The notes below the pieces were generated by a model. The model worked only from the letters and a program-made list of their open reading frames with translations, ran no database searches and had not been told where the DNA came from. From assembly GCF_014836495.1 (NCBI RefSeq), contig NZ_JACSQT010000017.1, positions 1-49,457 on the forward strand: a stretch of DNA of 49,457 bases. Direction: 5' to 3'. Position 1 is the first letter of the stretch; every line of letters begins with the position of its first letter. Both the position numbers and the translations under genes were made by a program. Shown here in pieces: positions 1 through 8,695 of the stretch. Source of the stretch: Cytobacillus stercorigallinarum. Lineage in GTDB: Bacteria; Bacillota; Bacilli; Bacillales; Cytobacillaceae.

Positions 1-77
1 GAGTTTTTTTAATACAACGCTATAAGCTTTTTGGAACCCTAGGCCGAGCCCAGGGTTTTCATTTACTAAAAAATAAA

Positions 78-101
78 GGTCCCCCGTAGAAGGGAACCTA
101 T
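78..101 (-). terminator. Intrinsic terminator after the aldehyde dehydrogenase gene
   Basis: Read on the minus strand, AGGTTCCC pairs with GGGGACCT (one G:T wobble) across a short loop and is followed by TTTATTTTTT. It lies just past the aldehyde dehydrogenase stop codon. Confidence 0.65.
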
Positions 102-106
102 TATAT

Positions 107-1534
107 TTAAGCATAGTAACCAAGGATGGCTTTAGGTTCTAAAAATTCTTCGATACCAAAGTCTCCCCATTCACGTCCAATACCTGATTGTTTGAAGCCG
201 CCAAACGGTGCTGAGAAATCAGTTTTTGGATTATTGACTTGGATTTGTCCAGCGCGAATGCCTTTGGCCACTTTTTGTAATGTGTCACGATCGCCACCAT
301 ACACGTATCCAGCTAATCCAAAAATGGTATCATTTGCGATTTCGATTGCTTCATCCAAATTATCGTATGTGAGAATACTCATCACTGGTCCAAAGATTTC
401 TTCTTGAGCAATCGTCATATCGTTTGTCACATTAGTAAAAGCAGTGATTTTTGTATAATATCCTTTTTCCAGTCCTTTTGGTTTTCCAGGACCACCAGCA
501 ATTAATTGGGCACCTTCTTCTGATCCTTTTTTAATATACGATTGTACCCTTTCCCATTGATCTGCATCGACAAGAGGACCAACTTGAACATCTGGACTTG
601 TTGGATCACCGACTGGGAAGTTGTCAATCACTTCTTTTACAGCCTCAATGAATTCATCATGCATACCTTTTGGAATAAGTGTTCTTGTTGCCGCTGTACA
701 AACTTGACCTGTATTTCCTGCGACGAGCGCAACGGCTGTTTTTGCCGCTCCTTTAATGTCGGCATCATCTAACACGATAAGTGGTGATTTTCCACCTAAC
801 TCAAGAGAAACTTTCTTAATGGTTGAGGCTGCATTTTCCATAATTTTTTGTCCGACTTCACCAGAACCTGTAAAGGATACGAAATCAATATCAGGATGTG
901 AACTAATACCGTTACCGATTGTTGAACCTGAACCTGTTACTAGGTTAAAGACACCTTTTGGCAAACCTGCTGCTTCAAAGATTTCCGCTAAAATCATCGC
1001 TGCAAATGGAGTATTAGATGCTGGTTTAAGCACAACTGTACTACCTGCAGCGAACGCACTCGCTAATTTTGTTGAGGTCTGATTTGTAGGGAAGTTCCAA
1101 GGTGTAATGAGACCCGCTACCCCGATTGCTTCTTTACGGACGAGCGTCGTTCCTCGCTCCTCTTCAAATTGGAATTTTTTTAATTCTTCTACCGCTTGTC
1201 TAAAGTGCTGTAAGCCCATTTGATAATGTACCTTATTGCTTCGATTTACAGGAGAGCCGAGTTCTTCTGTAATGACTTCTATAATATCGTCTTTACGTTT
1301 TTCGTACTCTTGACAGATTCGCTCAAGTAGCTCAATTCTTTCTTCTACTGACGTTTGCGAGAATGATGGAAATGCAGCTTTAGCGGCTGCCACCGCTTTA
1401 TCTAAATCTTCTTCCGTTCCTGAACTAATTTTCCCCATTACTTCTTCCGTTGCTGGATTAATGACATCTATAGTTTTAGATCCCGTTGATGCGACCCATT
1501 CGCCATTAATATAATGCTTTGTATAATTTCGCAT
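107..1534 (-). CDS. Aldehyde dehydrogenase family protein (NAD(P)+-dependent)
   Basis: A 475-residue aldehyde dehydrogenase of normal length that would oxidise an aldehyde to its acid with NAD(P)+ in the cytoplasm. Visible family marks are PWNFP near residue 145 with the oxyanion Asn, Lys170 in LKPA, the cofactor-loop FTGSGEVG near 221, the general base Glu245 in LELGGK, and the nucleophile Cys279 in GQVCT. It is therefore a hydrolytic enzyme, not the CoA-acylating acetaldehyde dehydrogenase of meta-cleavage pathways. A TTG four codons upstream is possible, but it sits almost on the AAAGGAG site, so the ATG is preferred although its spacing is long. It is monocistronic and followed by a terminator. 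The substrate cannot be told from the sequence; a link to the aromatic cluster 6 kb away is only conjecture. Confidence 0.9.
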   Translation of the reverse strand: MRNYTKHYINGEWVASTGSKTIDVINPATEEVMGKISSGTEEDLDKAVAAAKAAFPSFSQTSVEERIELLERICQEYEKRKDDIIEVITEELGSPVNRSNKVHYQMGLQHFRQAVEELKKFQFEEERGTTLVRKEAIGVAGLITPWNFPTNQTSTKLASAFAAGSTVVLKPASNTPFAAMILAEIFEAAGLPKGVFNLVTGSGSTIGNGISSHPDIDFVSFTGSGEVGQKIMENAASTIKKVSLELGGKSPLIVLDDADIKGAAKTAVALVAGNTGQVCTAATRTLIPKGMHDEFIEAVKEVIDNFPVGDPTSPDVQVGPLVDADQWERVQSYIKKGSEEGAQLIAGGPGKPKGLEKGYYTKITAFTNVTNDMTIAQEEIFGPVMSILTYDNLDEAIEIANDTIFGLAGYVYGGDRDTLQKVAKGIRAGQIQVNNPKTDFSAPFGGFKQSGIGREWGDFGIEEFLEPKAILGYYA

Positions 1535-1714
1535 AAGTATAATCAAGCTCCTTTAGAAATATTGTTGATCCTACTTATTCCATTCCCTTTCTTACGCATA
1601 GTAAACATCCTCAGGTAGTTATTTATTGCCAAATCGCTTCAGTATAATTGTGATAATTTTGGAAAAGATAAACTTACGTGTTCGTCACGTAATATCGATG
1701 TGGAGGGATGAACG

Positions 1715-1840
1715 TTGAAACTTATTGCACAGTTGATTCATCTAATTCAAAGATGGTTAATGAAATTAAACTACTCTGTTTACACGAGAACTAATCGCCT
1801 CCTAAGAATAAATAGAGCTAGAGCAATGCCACAAAGTTAA
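1715..1840 (+). CDS. Small basic peptide, 41 residues, unknown function
   Basis: A short reading frame starting with TTG behind a good GGAGG site eight bases upstream, ending 23 bases before a strong hairpin terminator. The peptide is rich in Arg and Lys with an amphipathic or hydrophobic N-terminal half (MKLIAQLIHLIQRWLM). I recognise no family. The ribosome binding site and terminator argue that it is expressed, but short frames of this kind can be accidental. Confidence 0.4.
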   Translation: MKLIAQLIHLIQRWLMKLNYSVYTRTNRLLRINRARAMPQS

Positions 1841-1862
1841 ACGTTCTGACATACACAGGTAA

Positions 1863-1896
1863 AAAGGTAAGCACCTTCATGATGCTTACCTTTTTA
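1863..1896. terminator. Bidirectional intrinsic terminator
   Basis: AAAAGGTAAGCA and TGCTTACCTTTT form a 12-bp stem with A and T runs on either side, so it can serve both the small plus-strand frame and the converging DUF3231 gene. Confidence 0.7.
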
Positions 1897-2913
1897 TTGC
1901 TTTTCTTTACTTTTTGCTAGTTTTTCTTTATCCATTGTTCCAGGGGGTTGTTCAAGATAACCCAATTCAATCATTAGATTTGCAATATCTTTTGCATACT
2001 GTCCTACTTCAATAGACAAACGCTCATAATCAAGGATCAAATCATGCCTTTGGCTCGCTGCAGCACCCGTCGCATAATTTCCACTTCCGGCAGCTGTTAA
2101 CATCCCTAGTTGAAAGAGGATCAATTTATCAGAAAATACTTCCGCCGTAGAATTTGTAATACTAACATCACCATCAATCGGTGCTTGAAGATTATTGCTA
2201 ATTAATTTATCCGCAAACACTTTTACATGTTTTTCTGAAATATCTTTACCTTGTAAACTTATCTTCTGCACTTCTTTTCTAGGAGACATTTGAGCAAAGC
2301 TTGTCGCTAGCTTTAAACCAACAACATTATTGAAAAAATTGAGATGGAGATGAGAAATTTCTACTGCATTCAACGCCCTTTTTTCTGCAAAAGGATTTAA
2401 GCCTTTAAAATAACTTTTATCATCTACCATATCGATTTCTTTCGGATAAGGAATAACTGGTGATCGGACAAATACACCTTTATTCAATTGTAATTCTGAG
2501 CTTTGTTCATATAAATCAGCTGTTACAAAAAGCGTCTTATTATAAAGCTTCCTTATATCTTTTCTTGCACTCAGCGCAAGAAACCCACTATAACTAAGCA
2601 TGCCAGCTTTTGCCATGTGATGAATATATGTCAACATAAAAATATCTGTATAAACTTTCGGTGCATCTCTATTTACATCAGCAGCAGTAAAACCTTTTGG
2701 AATGGGTATTTTCTCTTGTTCAAAAACACTTTTTACCTTTGTTATATGGTCTTCTGAAATCTGACAAGCAGTTTGTACTAGTTGAGATATCGCCTTATCC
2801 TCAACGGTAGCTTGTAAATAACTTAAAAACTGAACTGACATCGTATTTTGCATATAAGATGTCCATAAAGACGCTAACTCCGAAGAAGAAAGGTTAATCT
2901 TTTCTTCAGTCAT
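1894..2913 (-). CDS. DUF3231 family protein
   Basis: A 339-residue protein of the DUF3231 family, which is common and often multicopy in Bacillaceae. Two halves with similar helical content and His/Glu-rich stretches (ITKVKSVFEQEKIPIPKGF; HVKVFADKLISNNLQAP) fit the tandem ferritin-like layout of the family. Its role is not established; an association with spores or stress has been suggested for relatives. The ATG at 2913 has AAGGGA nine bases upstream and is preferred over an in-frame start six codons earlier. It appears monocistronic. Confidence 0.8.
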   Translation of the reverse strand: MTEEKINLSSSELASLWTSYMQNTMSVQFLSYLQATVEDKAISQLVQTACQISEDHITKVKSVFEQEKIPIPKGFTAADVNRDAPKVYTDIFMLTYIHHMAKAGMLSYSGFLALSARKDIRKLYNKTLFVTADLYEQSSELQLNKGVFVRSPVIPYPKEIDMVDDKSYFKGLNPFAEKRALNAVEISHLHLNFFNNVVGLKLATSFAQMSPRKEVQKISLQGKDISEKHVKVFADKLISNNLQAPIDGDVSITNSTAEVFSDKLILFQLGMLTAAGSGNYATGAAASQRHDLILDYERLSIEVGQYAKDIANLMIELGYLEQPPGTMDKEKLAKSKEKQ

Positions 2914-2990
2914 GCGTGCACTTCCCTTCACAATATTCTGACCTTATTATTTGTTATTGAAAGGAGAATTATACCAAATAGGAAAATAAA

Positions 2991-3025
2991 AAAGCAGCTC
3001 ACTTAAATTTTAAGCGAGCTGCTTT
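2991..3025 (-). terminator. Intrinsic terminator of murF
   Basis: AAAGCAGCTC and GAGCTGCTTT form a long stem, extended by inner CTTAAA/TTTAAG pairing, followed on the minus strand by TTTTTT, six bases after the murF stop. Confidence 0.85.
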
Positions 3026-3030
3026 CAGAC

Positions 3031-4407
3031 TTAGATTAAGTTTTTCACTACTTCTTCTAATTTCATCTCCCTGGAGCCCTTAAATAGAATGAGGGCTTCT
3101 TTCTTCACGTTTTTATTAATAAATTGGACGATTTCTGATTTTGTATAAGGAGACACCACTTTGTCTTCTCCCATCATTTGTTTCGCTTCTTTAGCAATTG
3201 CAGAGGCTAATATGCCATATGTGACGACAAAATCAATTTCATTCGGGTCAATTGCCTTTGCCATTTGTTTATGGAGAGTTTCAGCACTATCACCTAGCTC
3301 TAGCATATCCCCTAGTACTAATATTTTCTGATGATAGCCATCCATTTCCTGTACTGTTTCAATCGCAGCTTGTACAGAGTTCGGACTCGCATTCCAAGCA
3401 TCGTTAATAATAGTGTATCCTTTTTTTGTTTGAATGGTTTCCATTCGCATGGCAGTCAAATCTAAATTCGCCAATCCAGCGATAATGTTTTCAGGCGTCA
3501 CACCCAGTTCAAGAGCGACAGCCACCGCTGCTAACGTATTTTTCACATTATGTTTACCGATTATCGATACCTTTAGATCTTTAAATGACTGCTCTCCTGC
3601 TATATCAAACTCAAGATATTTTTTATATTCTTTTACTTTTTCATAGTAGTAATTATTCGTCATCTCATGACCGAATGTTTTAACACGCATGGGTAAATCA
3701 ACATTAGCTAACGCCTTCCGAATATGGAGATCGTCGCCATAGTAAATAAATAGCCCACCATCTCTTAGTCCGTCAATAATTTCTAGTTTGGCTTTTGCAA
3801 TGTTTTCTTCTGAACCAAGTGTGGCAATATGTGCCAAACCAACCATCGTAATCACCACTACATCCGGCTGAGCAATGGTTGACAGTCGATGAATTTGCCC
3901 TTGTTCACTCATACCCATCTCCAGAACAAGTACCTCTGTTCCTTCTTCTACATCTAGAATCGTTAGAGGCAAACCAATTTGACTATTCAAGTTTCCTTTT
4001 GTTTTATGCACTTTATATGTCGTCTGTAAAATGGACTTAACCATATCCTTCGTTGTTGTCTTCCCATTACTCCCGGTGATACCGACAACCTTCATATTCA
4101 ACTGCTCACGGTACGACGTCGCCAATTCCTGTAAAGCCTGTAACGGATCATCGACGTAAATCACCGGTACACCATCTGGTGCGTGCTTATGCCCCTTTTT
4201 CCAAAGAGTTGCAGCAGCACCACGATCAAATGCCGTATTCACATAGTTATGACCATCATCAATTCTCATAATAGGAATAAATAAATTCCCCTTATGTAAG
4301 GTTCTCGTATCTATCGAAACCCCGTCTATACGGATATCATAGTACTCTTCTTGCAGACCTGAACCATTTAACATATCCTGGATTTCAACTAAACTTCGCT
4401 TTATCAT
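3031..4407 (-). CDS. murF: UDP-N-acetylmuramoyl-tripeptide--D-alanyl-D-alanine ligase
   Basis: A 458-residue Mur ligase that adds the D-Ala-D-Ala dipeptide to the UDP-MurNAc tripeptide, the last cytoplasmic step of peptidoglycan precursor synthesis. The ATP-binding P-loop GSNGKTTT lies at residues 112-119; the central-domain signature AHIATLGSEENIAKAKLEI and the C-terminal NDAWNASPNSVQAA (usually NDxYNANPxS) are present. The ATG at 4407 has GGAGG seven bases upstream. In B. subtilis murF follows ddl; here no ddl or division genes are nearby and the gene stands alone between a DUF3231 gene and an efflux pump, so it may be a second copy. Confidence 0.92.
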   Translation of the reverse strand: MIKRSLVEIQDMLNGSGLQEEYYDIRIDGVSIDTRTLHKGNLFIPIMRIDDGHNYVNTAFDRGAAATLWKKGHKHAPDGVPVIYVDDPLQALQELATSYREQLNMKVVGITGSNGKTTTKDMVKSILQTTYKVHKTKGNLNSQIGLPLTILDVEEGTEVLVLEMGMSEQGQIHRLSTIAQPDVVVITMVGLAHIATLGSEENIAKAKLEIIDGLRDGGLFIYYGDDLHIRKALANVDLPMRVKTFGHEMTNNYYYEKVKEYKKYLEFDIAGEQSFKDLKVSIIGKHNVKNTLAAVAVALELGVTPENIIAGLANLDLTAMRMETIQTKKGYTIINDAWNASPNSVQAAIETVQEMDGYHQKILVLGDMLELGDSAETLHKQMAKAIDPNEIDFVVTYGILASAIAKEAKQMMGEDKVVSPYTKSEIVQFINKNVKKEALILFKGSREMKLEEVVKNLI

Positions 4408-4625
4408 CCTAAGTCCTCCACAATGATTACTTACATCAAATTGTAGACCTTTTTGCAGAAAAAGAAAACTCTTTATCAAAGTAAAGCTAAAATGTTTTAA
4501 TTGATTTAACTTTTTGAAAAAAATCTAACTCTGATGATAAAAGGGCATGACGAATGATTGAGTGACAAAAGTTGAAACAACAGGACAAGTCAAAATTGTT
4601 TTGAAACGTATTATGCAAAACCAAC

Positions 4626-5894
4626 CTAATATCTGTAAGTTGATTTTAAGTTAGAGATATTTCTTTCTCCTTGTTTCTTTTCTATGCTTACTAACCGCGC
4701 AAACAAAATAAAACTCAACCCGCCCATGAAACCAATTACACCAGTAATAACAAGAGATGGTAACCATTCACTTACAATGACTACAACACCTGCAGCACTG
4801 ACACCTAAGAAAATTGAAACTCCATACAGCGACATATAAGTACTTCTCGCATGATCAGGCACAGTATTAGCGAGCAGGGCCTGCTGCATCGGGATATACA
4901 TCATCTCACCAATAGATGCAAGGAACATAGCAAAAATAAGCAACATGGGAATGGTTGTAAAACTAAGAACCGTATACCCGGTGAAAAATAGCAAAAGTCC
5001 AACCAAAAATGTCACACGTTCCTTCCACTTTTTTATGACTGTGATAACAACAAACGTAAGGGTAACAACAAGTAAAGTATTTTCTGTCTTCAAAAATCCT
5101 AGTAGATTCATACCGTCTAATTCCATAGGAATGGCGGTAATGATCGGTACTGGATTTGGGAGTTGTTCTGTTAAACGAATACCAATATAATTCGTTAATT
5201 GTTCCTCCACAGCTACAATCAATACGCTTGCAAGAATAAATAGGATAAAGAATTTATGCCTTAATATCTCTAAATAATCTTTATACATTTGAATCGTTTG
5301 ACCCCTTTTTTGCCACTGCACGTTAGGTTGATAGGTTTCCTTAATAAACACCTTTGTCATCAAAATAGAAAGTAACGATACAAGAGCTGCACTGAGGAGT
5401 ATTAAGACAAGGTGGGAAAAAAAGAAGAAAGCGCCGATCATACTACCAATCGCAATCCCTAAATTTCGAACCCAATAGGCATAAGTGTAAATCATTTTTC
5501 TTTCTTCAGGGGAACTCACATCAATGATTAATGCTTGATAGGCTGGATTGACGACACCTGTGCTAAATTGAATAATGATAAAAAATAAAAACGTGATGTA
5601 AGGATAGGCACCAACGGTTGTATTGACAGCCGCCGCACCTATATAACCTATAAACACAAACAGTTCTGCAAGCAATATTACCTTCCTTCTCCCTACTCTG
5701 TCTGAAACAACCCCACCTAATAAGGAGCCTAAAACACTAGCCAACATCACACATAGAAATAGAATACCTGTCACTGCCTTTCCAACTTCTCCAGCAAAGT
5801 AAATAATGATATAAGGTAAAATCGCCATTGTTGAAATAGATGAAATGAATTGCAGCAGTAATCTAATACGGATGGCTGGGTGCAAATTTTTCAT
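4626..5894 (-). CDS. MFS transporter, probable drug efflux
   Basis: A 422-residue membrane protein with about twelve hydrophobic segments and the MFS loop 2-3 motif GGVVSDRVGRRKV near residue 65. It would export a small molecule using the proton gradient. The start ATG at 5894 follows AGGGAG with six or seven bases spacing. The gene lies directly downstream of a TetR regulator whose own promoter carries the same 22-bp palindrome as this gene's leader, so the two very likely form a self-regulated efflux module. The substrate is unknown. Confidence 0.85.
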   Translation of the reverse strand: MKNLHPAIRIRLLLQFISSISTMAILPYIIIYFAGEVGKAVTGILFLCVMLASVLGSLLGGVVSDRVGRRKVILLAELFVFIGYIGAAAVNTTVGAYPYITFLFFIIIQFSTGVVNPAYQALIIDVSSPEERKMIYTYAYWVRNLGIAIGSMIGAFFFFSHLVLILLSAALVSLLSILMTKVFIKETYQPNVQWQKRGQTIQMYKDYLEILRHKFFILFILASVLIVAVEEQLTNYIGIRLTEQLPNPVPIITAIPMELDGMNLLGFLKTENTLLVVTLTFVVITVIKKWKERVTFLVGLLLFFTGYTVLSFTTIPMLLIFAMFLASIGEMMYIPMQQALLANTVPDHARSTYMSLYGVSIFLGVSAAGVVVIVSEWLPSLVITGVIGFMGGLSFILFARLVSIEKKQGERNISNLKSTYRY

Positions 5895-5913
5895 AGAAAT
5901 CTCCCTTCTTTTA

Positions 5914-5935
5914 AATGATTGATTAATCAATCATT
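5914..5935. promoter_or_regulatory. Putative TetR operator upstream of the MFS gene
   Basis: A perfect 22-bp palindrome with half-site AATGATTGATT, 19 bases upstream of the MFS start codon. The identical palindrome precedes tetR at 6603-6624. Confidence 0.75.
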
Positions 5936-5983
5936 ATTGGTGTAAATGAGAAGGCTTCCCTCAACAAGAAAGCCTTCTATCTA

Positions 5984-6586
5984 TCACTCTTCAGTTGGTG
6001 CAAAAAGGTTCAGTGCAGTAACAGCATATTGTTCCCACACATCACTATAGCGATTATCAGTCGAATTTAAACGAACGCCAATTAAGAGACTCGTATACAA
6101 CGTGGCAACAATAAGCGGATCTTGTTTCGTAAATACCCTTTTTTCCTGCCCGTTTTGGACCAATTGCCCGATCTTCCCACGAAATACATCATGGAACTCG
6201 TCTAATTCCTTAAATACATTAGCATACCGTTCATGCTGTCCCACAACTTGCACAACCAATTGCAGATATTGATTCATTTCTGCAAATGCTCTAAAATGCT
6301 CTCTTACCATCCGTTTTGTTTCCGATAAAGGATCAGCAGAAGTCTCATCAAAAAATAAAACGCGTTCCTTCAATTCCGCTAAAGGTTCAACAACAACTGT
6401 ATAAAACAATGCTTCCTTATCTTTAAAATAAGTAAACACACTACCAAAACTAACATTGGCAGCAACAGAAACCTTCTTAATTGTCGTACCCTCATACCCT
6501 TCAGTCGCAAATAACCCCATAGCCGCATCAAGAATTTTCTTTTTACGGAGCTCCATATTTTGAATTTGTTTTTCCGATAATGGCAT
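5984..6586 (-). CDS. TetR/AcrR family transcriptional regulator
   Basis: A 200-residue one-component repressor. The N-terminal helix-turn-helix (RKKKILDAAMGLFATEGYEGTTIKKVSVAANVSFGSVFTYFKDKEALF, residues about 15-62, given here only as landmarks) is typical; the helical C-terminal ligand domain is divergent as usual. The ATG at 6586 has AGAAGGTG seven bases upstream; an earlier in-frame ATG falls inside the operator palindrome. It probably represses itself and the downstream MFS pump, released by the pump's substrate. Confidence 0.88.
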   Translation of the reverse strand: MPLSEKQIQNMELRKKKILDAAMGLFATEGYEGTTIKKVSVAANVSFGSVFTYFKDKEALFYTVVVEPLAELKERVLFFDETSADPLSETKRMVREHFRAFAEMNQYLQLVVQVVGQHERYANVFKELDEFHDVFRGKIGQLVQNGQEKRVFTKQDPLIVATLYTSLLIGVRLNSTDNRYSDVWEQYAVTALNLFAPTEE

Positions 6587-6602
6587 TTGAACACCTTCTT
6601 TT

Positions 6603-6624
6603 AATGATTGATTAATCAATCATT
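6603..6624. promoter_or_regulatory. Putative TetR operator upstream of tetR
   Basis: Second exact copy of the 22-bp palindrome (half-site AATGATTGATT), 16 bases before the tetR start codon. Confidence 0.75.
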
Positions 6625-6672
6625 ATTTATTTATGACTTATAATATACCATTTACCAACTTATGTAAAGTAA

Positions 6673-7545
6673 TTATTCTCCTTTTGAAAATAACCCTTTA
6701 AGTAATGGCTCTTTCTTTTTCATTTTCGCAGGAATAAAAAAACGGTTTTTATCATGTTTGTCCAAATAAGGCAGGAGAATTTTTGCCCTTTCCGCTCCAC
6801 TCGTTGCATTGGTTAAATCTTTTTCTATCAACTTAAAGTGATTATCCACGCTTCCCCCTTCACTATAAATAAATCGTTCATCCAAAAAATGTTCAGCCGC
6901 TTCGGTTTCATTGTCCGTATAAGCATGGACAGAGGGGCGAGCCCAAAACACGTCTTTCCGAATAATGCGAGCCGGACTTCCCGCTGCTGATACATTAGAT
7001 GGTAATGATTTTGACACAAGGGATTTTGCACCAAGAATTGAACCCGAGCCAATGTTCACACCTTTTAAAATCATCACATCTTGTCCGATCCAAATATGAT
7101 CGCCTACATAAACACTTTTCGTTGGATTGATGCGCTTTTTCGTTGGTGCATCATAAATCAAATGGGGATCGGCTAACCTTACAACCACACCTGTGGAAAA
7201 CATATTATCATCACCAATGAAAAGATTCTTTTGCTCTGAGAGAATAAACCTGGCACGGCCGTTAAAGGAATAGTTACGACCGATAAAGAAAGTATTATTA
7301 TTCCATACCGAGACATTAAATGTCGCACGCCGATTCGATTTACCAATGATCACAACTGAATCATTCCCATTAAAATGAATATTCGTATCTTTAAACTTAG
7401 CACCACGTTCAACAATTAATGTATTGCCCTCACCAACAAATTTAATCTTTGAATGATCAAACGAAAGTGCTTCATCTGCTGGTCCGATGAATTGGATTTC
7501 ATTCTTTGAAGTTGGTTTTTTTAATATATTTGTGATGGTTTCCAT
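6673..7545 (-). CDS. Acyltransferase with left-handed beta-helix (hexapeptide repeats)
   Basis: A 290-residue protein. The middle carries hexapeptide-type repeats, clearest around residues 140-195 (VYVGDHIWIGQDVMILKGVN, then IGSGSILGAKSLV and AGSPARIIRKD), the fold of O-acetyltransferases acting on sugars or cell-surface polymers. The C-terminal 80 residues are an extra, less conserved region. The ATG at 7545 has TAGGTG about nine bases upstream and fits the family better than earlier starts. Acceptor unknown; no polysaccharide genes are beside it. Confidence 0.78.
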   Translation of the reverse strand: METITNILKKPTSKNEIQFIGPADEALSFDHSKIKFVGEGNTLIVERGAKFKDTNIHFNGNDSVVIIGKSNRRATFNVSVWNNNTFFIGRNYSFNGRARFILSEQKNLFIGDDNMFSTGVVVRLADPHLIYDAPTKKRINPTKSVYVGDHIWIGQDVMILKGVNIGSGSILGAKSLVSKSLPSNVSAAGSPARIIRKDVFWARPSVHAYTDNETEAAEHFLDERFIYSEGGSVDNHFKLIEKDLTNATSGAERAKILLPYLDKHDKNRFFIPAKMKKKEPLLKGLFSKGE

Positions 7546-7760
7546 AATTTTTACACCTACTTTTTTTAGCATTAAAACGCATTTATTATACATAAGAATG
7601 GATACATCATACGCATTTTAATCCTAACTTAACGACTTTGTATTGAAGATACGGTAATTTTTACATCAGCTGTAATAATCACTTATCAAACGTAACTCAA
7701 AATGGTTATTTATTCCTTTATTATGAGCAAAAGCAGCATATGCATGCTATTAAAGTGCAA

Positions 7761-7802
7761 AAACCTTTATAAAGTAATCAGACTGATACTTCATAAAGGT
7801 TT
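7761..7802 (-). terminator. Terminator at the end of the aromatic degradation cluster
   Basis: AAACCTTTATAAAGTA pairs with TACTTCATAAAGGTTT (one mismatch) with a 10-base loop, followed on the minus strand by TTTTTG. It lies just past the hydratase stop codon. Confidence 0.75.
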
Positions 7803-7818
7803 CTCATGGATTATTTTT

Positions 7819-8610
7819 TTAACGAAAAGCAACTTCCACCTTACCTAGTTCACTAAATTCAGCAGTAAACACATCTCCTTTTTGCGCAACGACTGCTGCG
7901 GATAAGGCACCTGATAAAATCACTTCTCCTGCTTTCAAAACAACATCATATTCGCTTAATTTATTCGCTAACCATGCTACACATGTAGCTGGATGCCCTA
8001 AGACATCTGCACCTGTTCCCCTGTTCATTAATTCACCATTTTTATACAGGCTCATTTCGATTTTATTTAGCTCCAAACCGCTAACAGTAAATTTCTCCTC
8101 TCCTAATACATAAAGCCCGCAAGAAGCATTATCGGCAACAGTGTCTGCTAATTTGATTTCCCAATTGCGAATGCGGCTGTCGACAATCTCCAATGAAGGA
8201 ATAATATATTCAGTTGCGGATAAAACCTCATCGGCCGTCACATGTGGACCTTTTAAATCCTTATTAAGCACAAATGCAATTTCCCCTTCAACTTTTGGTT
8301 CGAAAAGGGAGTCGATATCGATTAATCCCTTGTTTGATATGCTCATACTATCTAATAAGTGACCGTAATCGGGTTGATCGACTCCTAAAAGTTCTTGCAT
8401 CGCAAAGGATGTTAAACCAATCTTTTTCCCAACAACTTTCTGGCCATCTTTCACTTTCTGTGCAATCGCCCGCAGTTGGACTTGATACGCATCGTGAGTG
8501 GTTAGGTTAGGGTATTGGTTAGTTAATGGCGCAATCGCTGTTTTCGTTTGTTCAGCACGAAGTAAATGCTCGTATATTTGCTGTATATTAATCGTCTTTT
8601 GATTACTCAA
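7819..8610 (-). CDS. 2-keto-4-pentenoate hydratase-like enzyme (MhpD family)
   Basis: A 263-residue member of the hydratase/decarboxylase branch of the fumarylacetoacetase superfamily. It would add water to 2-hydroxypenta-2,4-dienoate to give 4-hydroxy-2-oxovalerate. The family stretches GKKIGLTS, PKVEGEIAFVLNKDL (metal-binding Glu pair) and PSLEIVDSRI are visible. The start chosen is TTG at 8610 with AAAGGGAG eight bases upstream, giving the usual length; the longer frame would read through the ribosome binding site. It follows the C-C hydrolase but is separated from it by a hairpin that looks like a terminator. The aldolase that would use its product is absent. Confidence 0.86.
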   Translation of the reverse strand: MSNQKTINIQQIYEHLLRAEQTKTAIAPLTNQYPNLTTHDAYQVQLRAIAQKVKDGQKVVGKKIGLTSFAMQELLGVDQPDYGHLLDSMSISNKGLIDIDSLFEPKVEGEIAFVLNKDLKGPHVTADEVLSATEYIIPSLEIVDSRIRNWEIKLADTVADNASCGLYVLGEEKFTVSGLELNKIEMSLYKNGELMNRGTGADVLGHPATCVAWLANKLSEYDVVLKAGEVILSGALSAAVVAQKGDVFTAEFSELGKVEVAFR

Positions 8611-8638
8611 TGAATAAACTCCCTTTCTTGTCAATATC

Positions 8639-8676
8639 AAAAAAACTTTGATAGTACACACTTGTACTATCAAAGT
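8639..8676 (-). terminator. Perfect hairpin with T-run inside the catabolic cluster
   Basis: ACTTTGATAGTAC and GTACTATCAAAGT form a perfect 13-bp stem with a 6-base loop; on the minus strand it is followed by seven T. It lies between the hydrolase stop and the hydratase start, so it could end the upstream transcript or attenuate it. The stem is AT-rich, so strength is uncertain. Confidence 0.65.
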
Positions 8677-8695
8677 CAGGTAAGAATAACAAAAC

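Noticed and set aside
107..1534. Assigning the aldehyde dehydrogenase as the acylating enzyme ending the meta-cleavage pathway
   Set aside because: It has the Glu and Cys motifs of hydrolytic aldehyde dehydrogenases and is unlike MhpF; it is also six kilobases from the cluster.
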